NCBI GenBank assembly: GCA_019188255.1 | Contig: JAETXT010000007.1 | Coordinates: 1,922,001 to 1,986,000 of the forward strand | Origin: Verticillium longisporum | Taxonomy: Eukaryota > Ascomycota > Sordariomycetes > Glomerellales > Plectosphaerellaceae | Direction: 5' to 3' | DNA length: 64,000 nucleotides | Part shown: positions 33,619 through 45,324 of the stretch, in pieces | How positions within the stretch are numbered: the first letter of the stretch is position 1 | Layout: each line of letters opens with the position of its first letter | Notes under the pieces: model-generated | Database searches by the model: none | Told to the model about the DNA's origin: nothing | Seen by the model: only the letters and a program-made list of their open reading frames with translations | Position numbers and translations under genes: made by a program

Positions 33619-34143
33619 ACGGGGTCCGAGGGCTGATTCATGACATAGACATGCCTTCTCGACGAGATACCAGGACTCTGCCTACTGTATGATTAGGCGT
33701 TGGGGTGGGCTGGACAGCACGGGGTAGAAAACCATGGGATGGAGTCCCCGCCATGCATGTACAGGTATCAAGGTAGCTTTCAGAAGACTGATAGGCTGCT
33801 TTTCCACAACGCGTCAGGGACTCAATGATGTGTGTTCAGGCAAAGGTTGAACAAAGAGAACGGCTAGTATCCGTTGCAGAACACCCTGGTGTGGTCCGTT
33901 TACAGTCTTTGTTCCCTTCGAAGAGCCTCACTGGCACACGACATTGCCAGTTAGACAAGGTCTTGTTCACAGAGTAAGTCTTCACAAGCGGTCTGTCTGG
34001 CGCGGTGCGATGAGGCTAAATACGTCTCATTCCCAGACAAGCCTTTTTCATGCCGTCTTTCCAAAGAACATTCACCCCCCTTCTTAAAGCATCCTCAATC
34101 AATATTTGCAGAGTAAGGCAGTGACCAGCATCAACCGCACGCT
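33619..34143. other. Intergenic region
   Basis: No gene; terminator region of rpn11 and promoter of the next plus-strand gene. Confidence 0.5.
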
Positions 34144-35409
34144 ATGAAAACCTCTTTCGTGAAGCGACTGTCTTCCTGGTTCCTCCAGCTCTGCGATAGC
34201 AAGTCAACCTCTTCCCAGCAGACACACAGCCGACCTGCTAACCTCGTTATCTCTAGCCCGATCCTGATATCCGCCTCTTCGGCCCCCTGGACTCCCCAAG
34301 GCATTCACCCACGGCCTGCCCCTGTTTTTTCTTCAGCTGGCTCTGGAAGTCTCAGGGCCACTGCACCACCTCGACCTTCACGAGCCGCACCTCCTGCTCC
34401 TGTTTACACGGAAGCCTACCTCGATAAACCCCTCCCTCGTCTGCCCAACACATGTGGTCGCTGTGTCATGCCGTTCTCAACGGAGGGAATTCCCCCTGCT
34501 GTCCTTGATGAGCTGCTCAATCGCCTCGGTCGGCTTTTGAGCCACGTCTCCTACAGCGTTCGAGGTCTCGCTGCTCTGTCCTTCTACGGCCTGACCACCC
34601 GCCTCCCCTCGCAGGTCAGTATTGCCTGCCCTCTATACGCCCGTGACGTGATCAAATGCTGGGCTGCCGCCCAAGGCATGATCGTTCATCCGTCGTTTCC
34701 AGACTGCTTTGGCGTGCCTCTTTCAGATGGATCCATCCGCAAAGTTAGGCTGCAGTTCGTTGATGCCGGCGCACCACTCGACTGGATCGCCATGGGACCG
34801 GCAGAAACGCGCATCGCAAGCATGCCGGCGCTGCTAGACACCTTGGCAGAAAGGTACATGGACCCAAAAGTCCCTGCGAAAGCCTTGAGCACCCTTGGCA
34901 GGGACATCTTCTGGCTGTTGCAGAGGATGGCCGAAGATGGATCTCCGGAGCAGGTGGTCACGGCGGAGAGGGTGCCAAACGTATTGAAGGCCGATTTCTG
35001 GAGTCTTTTCACCTTCACGCATTATGGCGCGGATCAGCTCCTATACGATGCCGGCTTCGGGAAGCTCATCGCCGAGCTTGACAGGCCTGTGAGTGAGGCT
35101 CACGATTCACTGCTCGATGACAGTCACATTGGCATTGACTGCAACCCTGAGTATTGGTATGATGACATGGACGCTGGGCTGGCCGAGTCGATGATCGGCT
35201 CAGGGCGCCCCGTTCCGCCTTTGCGTCGCAAGGACTCCCGATACTTCGAGAGGCTGTCGGGCACGCGGCCTGCAACTGTTGAGCTGGCGTTTGTCGAGTC
35301 GCCCAGCTTGTCATCTCGTGATCATCAGTCACCACTCAGTGCCGCTGAGCTAGACCAGATGGCAGAGCAGGGGATTATGTTCTGCCCGGTGGATCAGGGG
35401 AACTGGTGA
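34144..35409 (+). CDS. Uncharacterized fungal protein (possible nucleotidyltransferase-like fold)
   Basis: Single exon of 421 residues from an ATG at 34144. The first about 90 residues are Ser/Pro-rich and probably disordered. A compact region starts at PNTCGRCVMPFSTEGIPPAV and continues SYSVRGLAALSFYGLTTRLP, then an alpha/beta pattern with LQFVDAGAPLDWI. A helix followed by G-L-A-A-L-x-x-Y-G is reminiscent of nucleotidyltransferase-like proteins that begin with G-G-x-A-L-x-x-Y-G, but the matching Asp pair is not clear, so this is a weak analogy. A later segment has helices (ALSTLGRDIFWLLQRMAED). No transmembrane segment or signal peptide. Function unknown. Confidence 0.75.
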   Translation: MKTSFVKRLSSWFLQLCDSKSTSSQQTHSRPANLVISSPILISASSAPWTPQGIHPRPAPVFSSAGSGSLRATAPPRPSRAAPPAPVYTEAYLDKPLPRLPNTCGRCVMPFSTEGIPPAVLDELLNRLGRLLSHVSYSVRGLAALSFYGLTTRLPSQVSIACPLYARDVIKCWAAAQGMIVHPSFPDCFGVPLSDGSIRKVRLQFVDAGAPLDWIAMGPAETRIASMPALLDTLAERYMDPKVPAKALSTLGRDIFWLLQRMAEDGSPEQVVTAERVPNVLKADFWSLFTFTHYGADQLLYDAGFGKLIAELDRPVSEAHDSLLDDSHIGIDCNPEYWYDDMDAGLAESMIGSGRPVPPLRRKDSRYFERLSGTRPATVELAFVESPSLSSRDHQSPLSAAELDQMAEQGIMFCPVDQGNW

Positions 35410-35993
35410 GTCGATTTGGAGGCCAACTTTCATGTTTCTTCTTCTGCCCATCTACCTACCATGAGGTACCTTACTGTGGCCGATCTAGGCCGTCTCCTTT
35501 GTCGGGCTATCTCCATCCTGCGATGCCGTTTGCAATGGCTGGCCCATCACTTATGACTAATTGTTTTAGCCTGTAGATCTTACCTTCAGAATTTAAACTT
35601 GATCGCACACATAATCAATGTAGTGACGGGAACGAGCCGTACCGTCATATTTGACAGTCGCTCATTTCCAAACGGCCGGCACCATCACCAAAGTCACCAT
35701 GGCTCAGTCCCTCTTTCATCATTAACCTGCATGACCCTAAACCTTGTCAGTCCCAGGTCGTCACATCGCACGGGCTGCCTCGTCTACCATCACAAGGTAT
35801 GCAATGCCTGATTGGTCGACATGCATCTCGCGAACCAACCGCGACCTCCTGTGTTGGTCGCTCGCCTTGGCGGTCCTGAGTTCGAGCACTCCTGACCTGA
35901 TATGCTGCGTGAACAAGAGCGGTTTATCAACCTAGCAGTCCCCAAAATGGGGCATCCGGCGTTCCTCCGTTTCTTCCAAAATAGCCTCCCGCC
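35410..35993. other. Intergenic region
   Basis: No gene supported. It could hold an unseen 5' exon of the following membrane protein. Confidence 0.45.
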
Positions 35994-37346
35994 ATGCTCG
36001 CACAGGCGACACCACCCCCGGTCATGGGTGCGAGGCAAGTCGCTCTCGGGGAAACGGAGACAATTATACGGAAGATCACAACCTCACCGCGGACCCTGAC
36101 ATCTCAGGAGTGCGCCATTACTTCGAAAGGATACTGTGAGAAATGGGCTGTTGCCCTCTACACAAGATGGACGGCACCGTCAGGTTGTCCGGCGATTGTC
36201 ACGCCGTCGCCGAATCTGAGGTACTTTGAAGAATGCGGGCTTCCTAACCACATGCCCGTTTTCGTGAACGGAGGATACTACTCGCCCGGAATTTGCCCGG
36301 AAAGCTACTCCATCGGCTGCACGGCGGGTCCCAATGACGCGCAGGTCAACGACGAACCCGTTGACGAGAACGAGACTGTGGGATTCTGTGTTCCAACGTA
36401 AGTCACGCTCGCCTCTCGATGACCGTGATCAAAAACTGATCAACAGGCACGTATTTGCAGGAGTTATCGATGTGTCTCAAGTAACGGTGGCACGTATCAT
36501 GCGACTCGATCAATGTCCACGGCGTTGGCGTACCAGATTCGCTGGCAGTCCAGCGACCTCATCAACCTTCCGGAGCATCCCATGGCGGGTTCCAACTTTG
36601 ACCCCGACATCGAGACCATAACGACCCCAGAGTTAGAGTCCTTGTCCACGTCGGGGACTTCGTTCTCGTCCGGTTCCTCGTCTCAGCCATCACTATCGAA
36701 CTCCCAGCCAACACGTTCGCCCTTGCAATCCGCAGAGGACGACGCCGCTCCAAGGCCTCCTGTCATTATAATCGTTCCCGTGGTCATTGTAACCATCATT
36801 ATTCTTGCCCTCGTGGGTTTCTTCTGGTTTTGGAAGGTCCGCCGCCGACGCCGAAGACGTGAACAGAAAGGCGAGCAAACACACAAGGCAACCAGCGGCC
36901 ACATTGCAGGAGGGGATTGGAATGGCCAAGTCCCTGGCCCTGGGCTTACAGAGCTCCCAGCCATCTCAAAACCCGTAGAGAAGGATGATGATAGCTTCTT
37001 CGTCAGGCCGCCAGTTGAGATGGACGCTACACAAACCACAACGCCAAGTGACGCGCCACCAGTGCATTCGCCTGACCAGTCGAAAGTTGCTCCTGACTGC
37101 GCGCTCGATACGGTCTCTCCGTTGTCTGGGCTACGGCTGGGAATTGGGTACGAGCTGGACGACGGATATCGGTGCGTGTCCCCTGGGACGCATCCTGTCA
37201 CAAAACGAGAGAGTGGCGATGCTTGGGAGCGGCAGGAGCTGATACGAAGACAGTCTGAGTTGGCGGAGCGGAGAGCAAGGCTGGAAGAGCTTGAAGCCAT
37301 CGAGAAGGAGCAAGCAGCGATTCGACAAAGGTTGTCGGCGCTGTGA
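35994..37346 (+). CDS. Single-pass membrane protein with Cys-rich ectodomain
   Basis: Exons 35994-36397 and 36461-37346 (intron GTAAGT to ATTTGCAG) give 429 residues. The N-terminal half has a Cys-rich module (SGCPAIVTPSPNLRYFEECG, YYSPGICPESYSIGC, GFCVPTSYRCVSSNGGTYH), as in fungal cell-wall-facing proteins. A Ser/Thr-rich stalk, likely O-mannosylated, leads to one helix, VIIIVPVVIVTIIILALVGF, stopped by a run of arginines. The cytoplasmic tail of about 170 residues ends in a charged coiled coil (RRQSELAERRARLEELEAIE). This layout resembles sensor-type proteins, but no signalling motif is visible. From this ATG there is no signal peptide, and a stop lies just upstream in frame, so a 5' exon may be missing. 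Confidence 0.75.
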
Positions 37347-37644
37347 GGGACATGACAGGGCCTTTGATAAGGAATCGAGTGGTAACAGGGAGCGTCACCA
37401 CACCCTGACAGCCTAGCTGGGAATTTCAGTCAAGGCAAGACGAAAGACTCACGGGCAAAGATGACAGAATGGATCAGGGGATTTTGCAGTTCAGAGCACA
37501 TTCGTGATAATTTTGCCCACTGCATTTAGTTTCCGCCGGCGTTCGTGACTGGAGATAAATCAGAACTACCTTATACAGTCCCCATACAGCCCGTCGAGCT
37601 TCTACACCATGAACAAATAACGTCCGCTGACAAAGTGAATACAT
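37347..37644. other. Convergent intergenic region
   Basis: 3' flanks of the membrane protein gene and the TRAX gene; nothing else seen. Confidence 0.5.
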
Positions 37645-38520
37645 CTAATCAGCAATCACAACATCATCCTTCATGTCTGGCACCCACCCCTTCGGCCTCT
37701 CAGACCCACGTATCGCAATTCCGTACCCCAGCTTCTCCACCTTGTGCACCGACTGCCTCATGGCCTCCATCTTGTTTCTGTACGTCCGGTCGTGAATCTC
37801 GGGTAGTATCTCAAACGCCGAGCTCAATTCGTGAAAGTCCATCAGGATATCTCGCTTTCCCTCGTCCTGGCCCGCCAACCGTCCTTTCTGTGCCGTAGTC
37901 ACGGTCGCGAACCGCATCATCTCGCCAAAGAGGTCGAAGATGCCGTAGAGATAGTCGTCCTCGGTCAGTTCGATAGCAGCCGGCACAGCAGCGCCAGCCT
38001 CCTCCATGGTAATGAGAGTTTGGTGTTGCAGGTAGTGCGCAAAGGAGAGAGCCTCGACGAGCTCCTCGAGGCCGCGGAGGGTGGAGGCGTAGCGGTGGCG
38101 GTTGAGCGGGGTCAGGTGTGGCTCTAGGGGTGTGAGAAGGTCCTTGATCTCGGACATGCGGGTATCGATCTCGTCCTGAGTACGTTTGGGCAAATCGCCT
38201 AGACGGTTTACCCTGTGAAGTGTGAGCACTGGTGAAAAAGAGGAGTTGTAAGTGAGAGACGACGTACCTCTGGCAGGCAAAAATTCTATCAAATGTCAGC
38301 TTGAGGACAGAGTATTCTAATTCAAGGGGGTTTACATCTTCTTGCTCAGGGCAGTAACATCCCGCGACGCCTTGACGATGCGCTCCTTGCGATCATGGTG
38401 CTCATCAAGCTCATTGCGAAACTCCATGAACATGGGCGTGAAGCGTGACTCGGCGATCGCAGGGCCGGGCTTGCCACCGTCCTTGGGCCGCGTGTTGCCG
38501 TCACGATCTCTCTTAGACAT
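37645..38520 (-). CDS. tsnax: Translin-associated protein X (TRAX)
   Basis: Three exons, 38520-38336, an 18-nt microexon 38285-38268, and 38212-37645, give 256 residues. The start region (FTPMFMEFRNELDEHHDRKE, then ASRDVTALSKK) and the microexon product IIFACQR are conserved translin-fold helices. YLYGIFDLFGEMMRFATV carries the acidic residues that make TRAX rather than translin the catalytic subunit of the C3PO RNase. KVEKLGYGIAIRGSERPKGW is the family signature near the C-terminus. With translin, TRAX forms a barrel-shaped octamer that degrades small RNAs, passenger strands and tRNA fragments. It diverges from gpi14 across 356 bp. Confidence 0.92.
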
Positions 38521-38876
38521 GTCGACGATACTGAGGCGGTCAGGAAGCTTGATCCTGATGGTGCCTTGACGTCAAAGAGGACATTCAAAGTGAGGTCCTG
38601 TCAGTGAGTCTCTCCTGCTGTGGAGTTTGACGTTCAGTGTGGGGCAGTGATGATCGGCCTGCAGCTGCAAGGGCGACGACATACTGCTGACTCATCATCT
38701 GAACACGACGCGGTGGTCGAATCTCGGTATCTGAGGACGTCTGATGAAGGACAGACAGACAAACTCCACGATCGACAAATCTCATTCGTGGCACATAATG
38801 CCATTGGCTTGGCAGTTTGAATGAGAAATAGCCTTTCAGGAGTAGTCCAAGTCGGAGCTGTGAACCGTCAATCACC
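38521..38876. promoter_or_regulatory. Divergent promoter region, TRAX / GPI14
   Basis: 356 bp separate the two ATGs, so the core promoters of both genes must be here. No TATA box is obvious. Confidence 0.6.
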
Positions 38877-40272
38877 ATGGCCTCTCTCTTCCGACCCCTC
38901 CCCCTTTTCACAGCCGCCGCTATCCTCCGCGCCGTGCTGCTCGTCTACGGTCTCTGGCAAGACGCCAATTCGCCCTTCAAGTACACAGACATTGATTATC
39001 TTGTCTTCACCGACGCCGCCCGCTTCACTCAGCGCGGCGCCTCCCCTTACGACCGTGAGACCTACCGGTACACGCCTCTTCTCGCATGGCTCCTCCTCCC
39101 TACGGCCTGGAATGAAACCCTCGGTCCGGCTTGGTTCTCATTCGGAAAGGTCATCTTTGCTGCTGCGGACCTCTTGGCGGGATGGCTGATCGTGCGCGTC
39201 CTCCGCGGCACTCATGGCATGGAGGAGGCGAGAGCGCTCAAGTTTGCCAGCATTTGGCTGTTGAACCCCATGGTTGCCACGATCAGCACGCGCGGGAGTT
39301 CTGAAGGTCTCCTGGGTGTCCTCGTGATGGCTCTTTTGTGGGCGGTGCTGGGGAGGAGAACTGCGCTGGCTGGCGTGTTGCTCGGCTTTGGCGTGCATTT
39401 CAAGATTTACCCCTTCATCTATGCACCAGCCATCATCTGGTGGATGGATGACGAGAGTCTGGGCCGAGCCAAGAAGCCTGTCTCTGGACGATCTGTTTCT
39501 GATTTGGTCCGGCGTTTCTTCAGTCCTGAGCGGGTCAAATTGACCATCATCAGCTTGGCCACGTTCATGGGCTTGAACGTTCTGATGTACTCCATGTAAG
39601 CTCTCGACGCTCTGACGAAGATGAGCCGCAACTGACAGGTGGCAGATATGGCACTCCGTTCCTGGTGCACACGTTTTTCCACCACGTCACGCGGATCGAC
39701 CACCGTCACAACTTCAGCCCTTACAACATCCTACTCTACCTGACTTCAGCCTTTCCCTCCACCTCTTCGCTGCAGATCGAGTCGGTGGCTTTCCTGCCGC
39801 AAATTCTTCTGTCAACCATTTTGATCCCTTTGGCTGTTGCGAAGAAGGATCTCGCGGCGTCCATGATGGCGCAGACGTTCGCCTTTGTGACTTTCAACAA
39901 GGTTTGCACGAGCCAGGTATGTCACGATGGCCACGATGCCGATCGCCACGATGCGCCAGAGGCCTTGCTAACCTGCAGCAGTACTTCTTGTGGTACATGG
40001 TCTTCCTGCCCATCTACCTCCCCAACTCTTCTTTCCTCAAGAACCCTGCGCTAGGCATGTCGGCGCTGGCTCTCTGGGTCGTCACCCAAGGAGCGTGGCT
40101 CCAGCAGGGGTTCCAGCTGGAATTCAACGGCATAAGCACGTTCTTCCCTGGCCTATGGGCCTCTACCGTGGGATTCTTCCTCGTGAACTGCTGGATTTTG
40201 GGCATCATGATTAGCGACGGAGCCCAGGCGGTTCCTCTACCACAGGCCAAGGCGGCCAAATTGAAGACGTAG
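38877..40272 (+). CDS. gpi14: GPI mannosyltransferase I (PIG-M/GPI14)
   Basis: Three exons (38877-39595, 39646-39916, 39979-40272) give 427 residues with many membrane segments. The luminal catalytic DxD motif is YTDIDY, near residue 38, followed by GASPYDRETYRYTPLLAWLL, the PIG-M hallmark. Other conserved parts are GFGVHFKIYPFIYAPA, HHVTRIDHRHNFSPYNILLY and YFLWYMVFLPIYLP. The enzyme adds the first mannose, alpha-1,4 from dolichol-phosphate-mannose, to the GPI precursor in the ER lumen. The start is supported by the hydrophobic N-terminus and ATCACCATGG context. Both introns have normal sites. Confidence 0.95.
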
Positions 40273-40574
40273 AACGCGAAATGCATAATGAATGAATCGC
40301 CGCATCAGAATAAAATCACTAGATCCCCCGATCAAATGCTGAGCTCATTGAATCGCTCAACTGATTGCTGTGTTCGAGTGCCCCCCTGCACGACAGCGAG
40401 CTCCGCAAAACACGTGAACAGGCGTCAGTTTCCTGCTGGTGCCAAACACGAACCGCGACCCTCCACTTCCCCACCAATTGCACTGCCAGCGTAACACGAA
40501 GCGCAACACGCCACCGGCCCTGCCGCTGGGATTCCCACTGCGCATCATCTTGCGGTGCACCTGGGCTGCCCGTC
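40273..40574. other. Short intergenic region upstream of nbs1
   Basis: 302 bp between the gpi14 stop and the nbs1 start; it must hold the nbs1 promoter. No further element is recognised. Confidence 0.5.
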
Positions 40575-43181
40575 ATGTGGCTCTTGGAGCAGGAAAATGT
40601 CTTCGAGGGTATGGCGCCCAGCTGAACCCCCCCCAAAGTGCGACGGGAGTGGACCGACTGACCATCGCGCAAACAGGCCGACAGCTCTGGCTTCGCCCCG
40701 GCAAGCTCTACCTCTTTGGCCGCACCGCCTCGGAACGTAAGCACGAGGACTCGGTATGGATTGATAGTGACTGATGTGCGATGCAGCGGGCCAGCTTGCC
40801 ATCTCCCACAAGACCATCTCCCGGAAACACATGACCATCAAAATCGAGCCGGTGGCCAATGGCCGCAGCGTACGTTCGAGGCATGCCTGCGCACGCACGT
40901 CGTAGCCAGTCACTCACAGGGTCCAACAGCAAAGTATCTCGAAGCGATCCACTGTAACCATCGAAGACCTCGCGACGAAGACGGGCACAACGATCGACGG
41001 CGAGAAGTACAAGGGGGAGAAGCATGTCGTCTCCAACGATGCCGTGGAGATCAAGCTGGGAGGCTGTCCTGACATTTTCAGGTAGGGGCCCCCGCTCCTT
41101 TGCCGGACAAGAACCAAGACGTTGCTGACGGCGCCGGAAACAGACTCTCGTGGCACCCTGTTGTGCTGAGCTTCAGCTTCACGAGCCGCGAAATGCGAGA
41201 AGACCCGGCCCGCCGACTCCGCGACATGCTCGAACAGCTCGACATCAAATTCACGTTTGACTACAACATCCAACACACGACACATGTGGTGGCGAAGAAG
41301 AGGAATACGTCCAAGGGGCTGCAGGCGCTCATCAACGGCCGGTACATCGTCACCGACTCGTTCGTCGACGCCATCGTGGCCGCTGCGCTGCCACCTGACG
41401 GGGCCGACGCAACAGACGCGTCGGCTCTGGAGCAAGACTTTCAGGCCTACTGGCCAAACCCTCTCGAGCACCTACCGCCTCGCGGCGGCGAGCCTGTTGA
41501 ACGGCCGCCGGATGCGTACGCTCCGGATGAAGCGCGCAAAGAAATCTTTGAGGGTTACACGTTCATCTTTTACGACAGAAACCAGTATGACAACCTCCTG
41601 GCGCCGATCACCAATGGCGGCGGCAAGGCGCTGCACACCGAGGTCACCCCCGAAAAGACAACCGTGGACGACTTTGTGCTGTTTGTAAAGACGGAGGCGG
41701 GCGAGAAGGGCCTCGGGTCTTTCGAGGACGAGAGCGAAGGACGCGGCGTGGTCGTCGTCCGCTTCACCCCTGATAAGGGCGACCACACTGAATGGTACGC
41801 GTCGTTTTTCTATGAGACATCGCTTCGGCTGGACCACCGCCCCATTGAACAAAATGAGTTTCTCGAGGCTATTCTCGTCAAGGACGCCAGCATATTACGG
41901 AGGCCTCTGCAGACCGAAACAGTCCAGGACAGCCCGCCCAGAGCAGCGCGGAGACAAGCAGCGACTAGAGGCGGCGATGCCATGGAGACAGATTCTGCGC
42001 CCGCCCCAAATGCACCATCGCAGGATGTCTCGGAGTCCTCAATGCCTGGACCGCGACGTGGCCGCACGAGACGACAAGCGACTCGACGGTTTGCAGGGTT
42101 CGACGACGACTCTGACGACGACGACAAGGGCAATGTGCCGCAGGCTTCCACACCGAACACACGAGCCAGCGGGCCTGCCGCGGAAGCAGAAGACGAAGAC
42201 GAAGAGGAAGGTCTTTTCGTGTCCCAAGACCGTCGGGACGAAGCGCCCGCCACCAGATCGCAGCGCAAGCGGCCAGCGCCCGACTCCGCAGACCTCATGG
42301 ACGGCCTCATCCCCACAGCAGCAGCCGCCAAGCGCCGGCGCATCGAAGCCGGCGAGGACCCGATCCGGCGGCCCTCGCCCGACGAACCCGAAGAGCCAGC
42401 GCAGCCCAAGCCGGCGCCGAAAAAGGTCAAGAGGGAGATTGACGTCCTGGAGGAAGCGCGCAAGCGCCGCGAGGAGATGGAGGCCCGCGCCAAAGCGGAG
42501 CGCGACGACCTCGCCCATCTGCCCTCGGACATTGACCTCGACGCCATCCGCCGCCTTCACATTGTGGAAGAGATGGAGCTGCGGAGACCGGGCGGTGAGC
42601 GCACGCGCGAGCAGGACATTGCCGACGGGCGGTGGGACCCGCGCTGGAACGGGCGGCGCAACTTCAAGCGGTTCCAGAAACGAGGCGCCGCGCAGGGCAG
42701 GGCGGTCATGAAGGTCATTGTGCAGGTGTCGGAGGTGAAGACGAAGGACTTCGGCATCGGGGACGACTACTGGCTCGAGGGCGACACGCAGCAGAAGAAG
42801 AAGAGCGGCGGCAGCCAGTCGCAGGAGGCCAAGTCTGAGCCCTCGTCGAGGGCGACAGGTTCGTTGCGGGCGCGGCCAACGCAGATTGTGCTGTCAGACG
42901 ACAGCGATGAACAAGAGGCCATCGAGGAGACGCCGGCTGAGGCTGCGCCGGTGACGCGGATCAGGGGCACCAGAAGCACGGCGACCGAGTCGCAGAGCAC
43001 GGGGCCGACGTCGAGCCGCAGCCAGGCGACTGGGCGTACGACTCAGGGGAAGAGGCCTGCCACGGAGGCGTCGGGTGAACCGCCGGCCAAGAGGCCACGG
43101 CCTGTGCGACAGATTGTCGAGGTTCGCGATAGCGACGAGAGCGACGACGAGCTGAAGTTTAAGTTTGGCCGACGGCGGTAG
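40575..43181 (+). CDS. nbs1: NBS1/nibrin-like DNA repair protein (FHA-BRCT)
   Basis: Five exons (40575-40608, 40677-40736, 40787-40869, 40930-41081, 41144-43181) give 788 residues. MWLLEQENVFEG and LRPGKLYLFGR lead into the FHA core (ISHKTISRKHMTI). A BRCT repeat follows (HTTHVVAKKRNTSKGLQALI, YIVTDSFVDAIV), then a second BRCT-like part (KEIFEGYTFIFYDRNQYDN). The long C-terminal half is charged and disordered, with basic KRKRP-type runs. It contains RRNFKRFQKRG, matching the NFKxFxK Mre11-binding motif known in nibrin and yeast Nbs1, and ends ELKFKFGRRR, resembling the aromatic Tel1/ATM-recruiting tail. It is the nuclear adaptor of the Mre11-Rad50 complex. Exon 4 needs the CAACAG acceptor at 40929 to stay in frame. 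Confidence 0.92.
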
Positions 43182-43363
43182 GGGCATGACTGCGTGGTAT
43201 ATGCTGGACCTTCTTCCACGCGTCTATTGGGGTATCTCTCTATAGTCCGCCTAATGAAGTCATGAACCGGGGGCGTTTCTCTTGCCCACTTCCTCTCTTG
43301 CGTATGTTCACAACCAAAATGCTCCCATCATGCTAAATGCGTCCCTGCGACTTGGCTGAACAC

Positions 43364-44449
43364 TCAGTCCATCTGATCCATCTCGCTCTCCTTCTGAGCC
43401 TCCTCTTCCGGCACCAGCACGCCCACAAGACAAGCCGACAGCATCGTCTCGTAATTCACCCAAGGATGAACCTCTCCAAACAGCTTCGTCGCCTCCCTGC
43501 CGGCCCCACGCATCAGCTCCGGCACGCCGCCGGGGTGATACGCGGCGTAGGGCGTCACGTTGTAGACGCGCCCGCCGAGGGCCATCCACGCATCCTTGCC
43601 CTTGCGGCCCGTCTGCCTCTTCAGCATGGACGGCGTCACCTTGAGGTAGGGCGTGTTGGCGGGCAGGTTGCGCAGGTCGCAGGCCGGGCCGGAGATGCGG
43701 GCCCAGTCGAGCGGGGGGGGGCCCGGCGTGAGGAGGAGCTTGCGCGAGGGCTTCGGGGGCGCCAGGGAGGGAGGCGGCGGGGGCGCGAGCGAGGACTGGG
43801 GGGGGGGGCCGCGGTTGGGAGTCGGACCGCGGGCGCGCTGGGGGGAGTTGGCGCCGAGGAAGGAGGAGGACGATGGGAGGGGGTTGAGGCGGGGTGGGAT
43901 GGCGCGCGAGGGGGCCGGCGGTGGGGGCATCGAGAAGGTGGGGGTCGGAGCTGGCGGCGGCGGCATCGAGAGGGAAGGGTTGGCCGGGGCATTGTCGGCA
44001 GAGAGGGAGAATGAAGGGACGGCGACCGAGTTTGGTGTTGCTGTGGCCTTTGGCGTCGTTTGTTCGACTTCGGTGTCGGCGTCTGGTGCCGAGATGTCAA
44101 AAGCTGGGGCAGCCACGGCGGGTGTATTGGTGATTTTGGATATTGTCGGCGGAGCTGGCACGGCTGCCCGGTCTGACTCCTCGATGCTCTCTGTTCCAGC
44201 ATTCTTTGGCTTGTCATGGTCGGGTGCCTCGCGCTTCAAGGCGTCACCTCCTGTCAAAGCCGGTGGTGGACGACATGTGAGAAGAAATGGCGGCAGGTAA
44301 GGATGGATCCATGGCGGCTGTGCAACGAGGACCCAGACGACTGAGGCCACAATGAGAGTGTACCCGACATAGCCCATTTTCGAAAGGAGGAGCGGCGCTG
44401 CGAGAGCGCGCGAGTGGAGGGCGTGCTGGCGATGCAAGGCTGTCGTCAT
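43364..44449 (-). CDS. irc21: Cytochrome b5-like heme protein (IRC21-like)
   Basis: Single exon, 361 residues from 44449; an internal ATG at 44377 (MGYVGYTLIVASVVWVLVAQ) would start directly at the membrane anchor and is equally plausible. A long Pro/Ser/Ala-rich, disordered linker separates the anchor from a C-terminal cytochrome b5 domain (DAWMALGGRVYNVTPYAAYH, then PGGVPELM). Heme ligands are His305 of HPGG and His328 of VHPWVNY, spaced as in the family. The domain order matches S. cerevisiae Irc21 and relatives, which donate electrons to membrane enzymes, but the partner is unknown here. The linker has poly-Pro blocks of biased composition. Confidence 0.85.
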   Translation of the reverse strand: MTTALHRQHALHSRALAAPLLLSKMGYVGYTLIVASVVWVLVAQPPWIHPYLPPFLLTCRPPPALTGGDALKREAPDHDKPKNAGTESIEESDRAAVPAPPTISKITNTPAVAAPAFDISAPDADTEVEQTTPKATATPNSVAVPSFSLSADNAPANPSLSMPPPPAPTPTFSMPPPPAPSRAIPPRLNPLPSSSSFLGANSPQRARGPTPNRGPPPQSSLAPPPPPSLAPPKPSRKLLLTPGPPPLDWARISGPACDLRNLPANTPYLKVTPSMLKRQTGRKGKDAWMALGGRVYNVTPYAAYHPGGVPELMRGAGREATKLFGEVHPWVNYETMLSACLVGVLVPEEEAQKESEMDQMD

Positions 44450-45324
44450 GTAGTCAATCTAGTACGATGGCAGATCGAACGATGGCAAATCGAAGTCGAC
44501 CTTGATATTGATGTTGGATGCACACAGACGAGGGGCATTACTCAGCCGTGTGTAGTGTGGGGCACCAAGGGCACTAACAGCTAACAGGCACCAAACCGTA
44601 GGGGTCCTTCCGTTGTGCCTCGCTTGTTCGCCTTGCTGGCCCCATGTTCGATCTCTGGGTATATCTCGTGCCCATGTTCAATAGCCCCACCACAGCATAC
44701 TGTAGGTACTGTAGCAAGTGTAGGTACATGGTAGTGCAATGACGGAAGGGAGGGAATCCTTGTTGTGCAGCAGCGGCGCATGAATAACATTGGCAAATGG
44801 AGATGAATTCCCGAGTGAGGGGTCCCGGAGTGACGTGGAGAGCCACTCAGAGGTGGGAAACAAAATGTTTTCTTTTGGCTTGTTTACTTTTTGGGGCGTC
44901 GATGAGAGGAAACAGTGCGGAACCGTTGGAGTTGGTCAAGGCCCTGAAGAAGAAATCATAACCCCATTGTCCTTGTCGAATGTTCTGCTGTTCTCTGTTC
45001 ACTGACCTCCTTCCTGCATATGCACCACTGCCCGCCAAGCTACATGTATCTGACCTGCGGTGCACCGATCTCAGTGCATCCGCCAGTGCAGAACGCGCCA
45101 AGGGACCACTAAATTACAGCGACTCAGCGGGCTCTCCCGGCAACGCGGGCCAGTCAGGTGCCAGCGGCCGGACCACCCAGAATCGCAAGGCGGCAGCGCA
45201 GCCCCCCCCCCCCTGGAGGAAAGTGTGACCTGACGCCGACGAACGAGAAAGCAGAGAGACACAGCGAGCGAGATCCAATCCCGTCCAGTGACTCCAACCC
45301 GGTTGGGCTTCTGTCCTGCTCAAC
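44450..45324. promoter_or_regulatory. Divergent intergenic region, IRC21-like / disordered protein
   Basis: 875 bp between two divergent starts. No additional gene is seen. Confidence 0.5.

Noticed and set aside
35860..35910. GAGTTCGAGCACTC-like tRNA B-box
   Set aside because: No acceptor, D-arm or anticodon arm can be folded around it.
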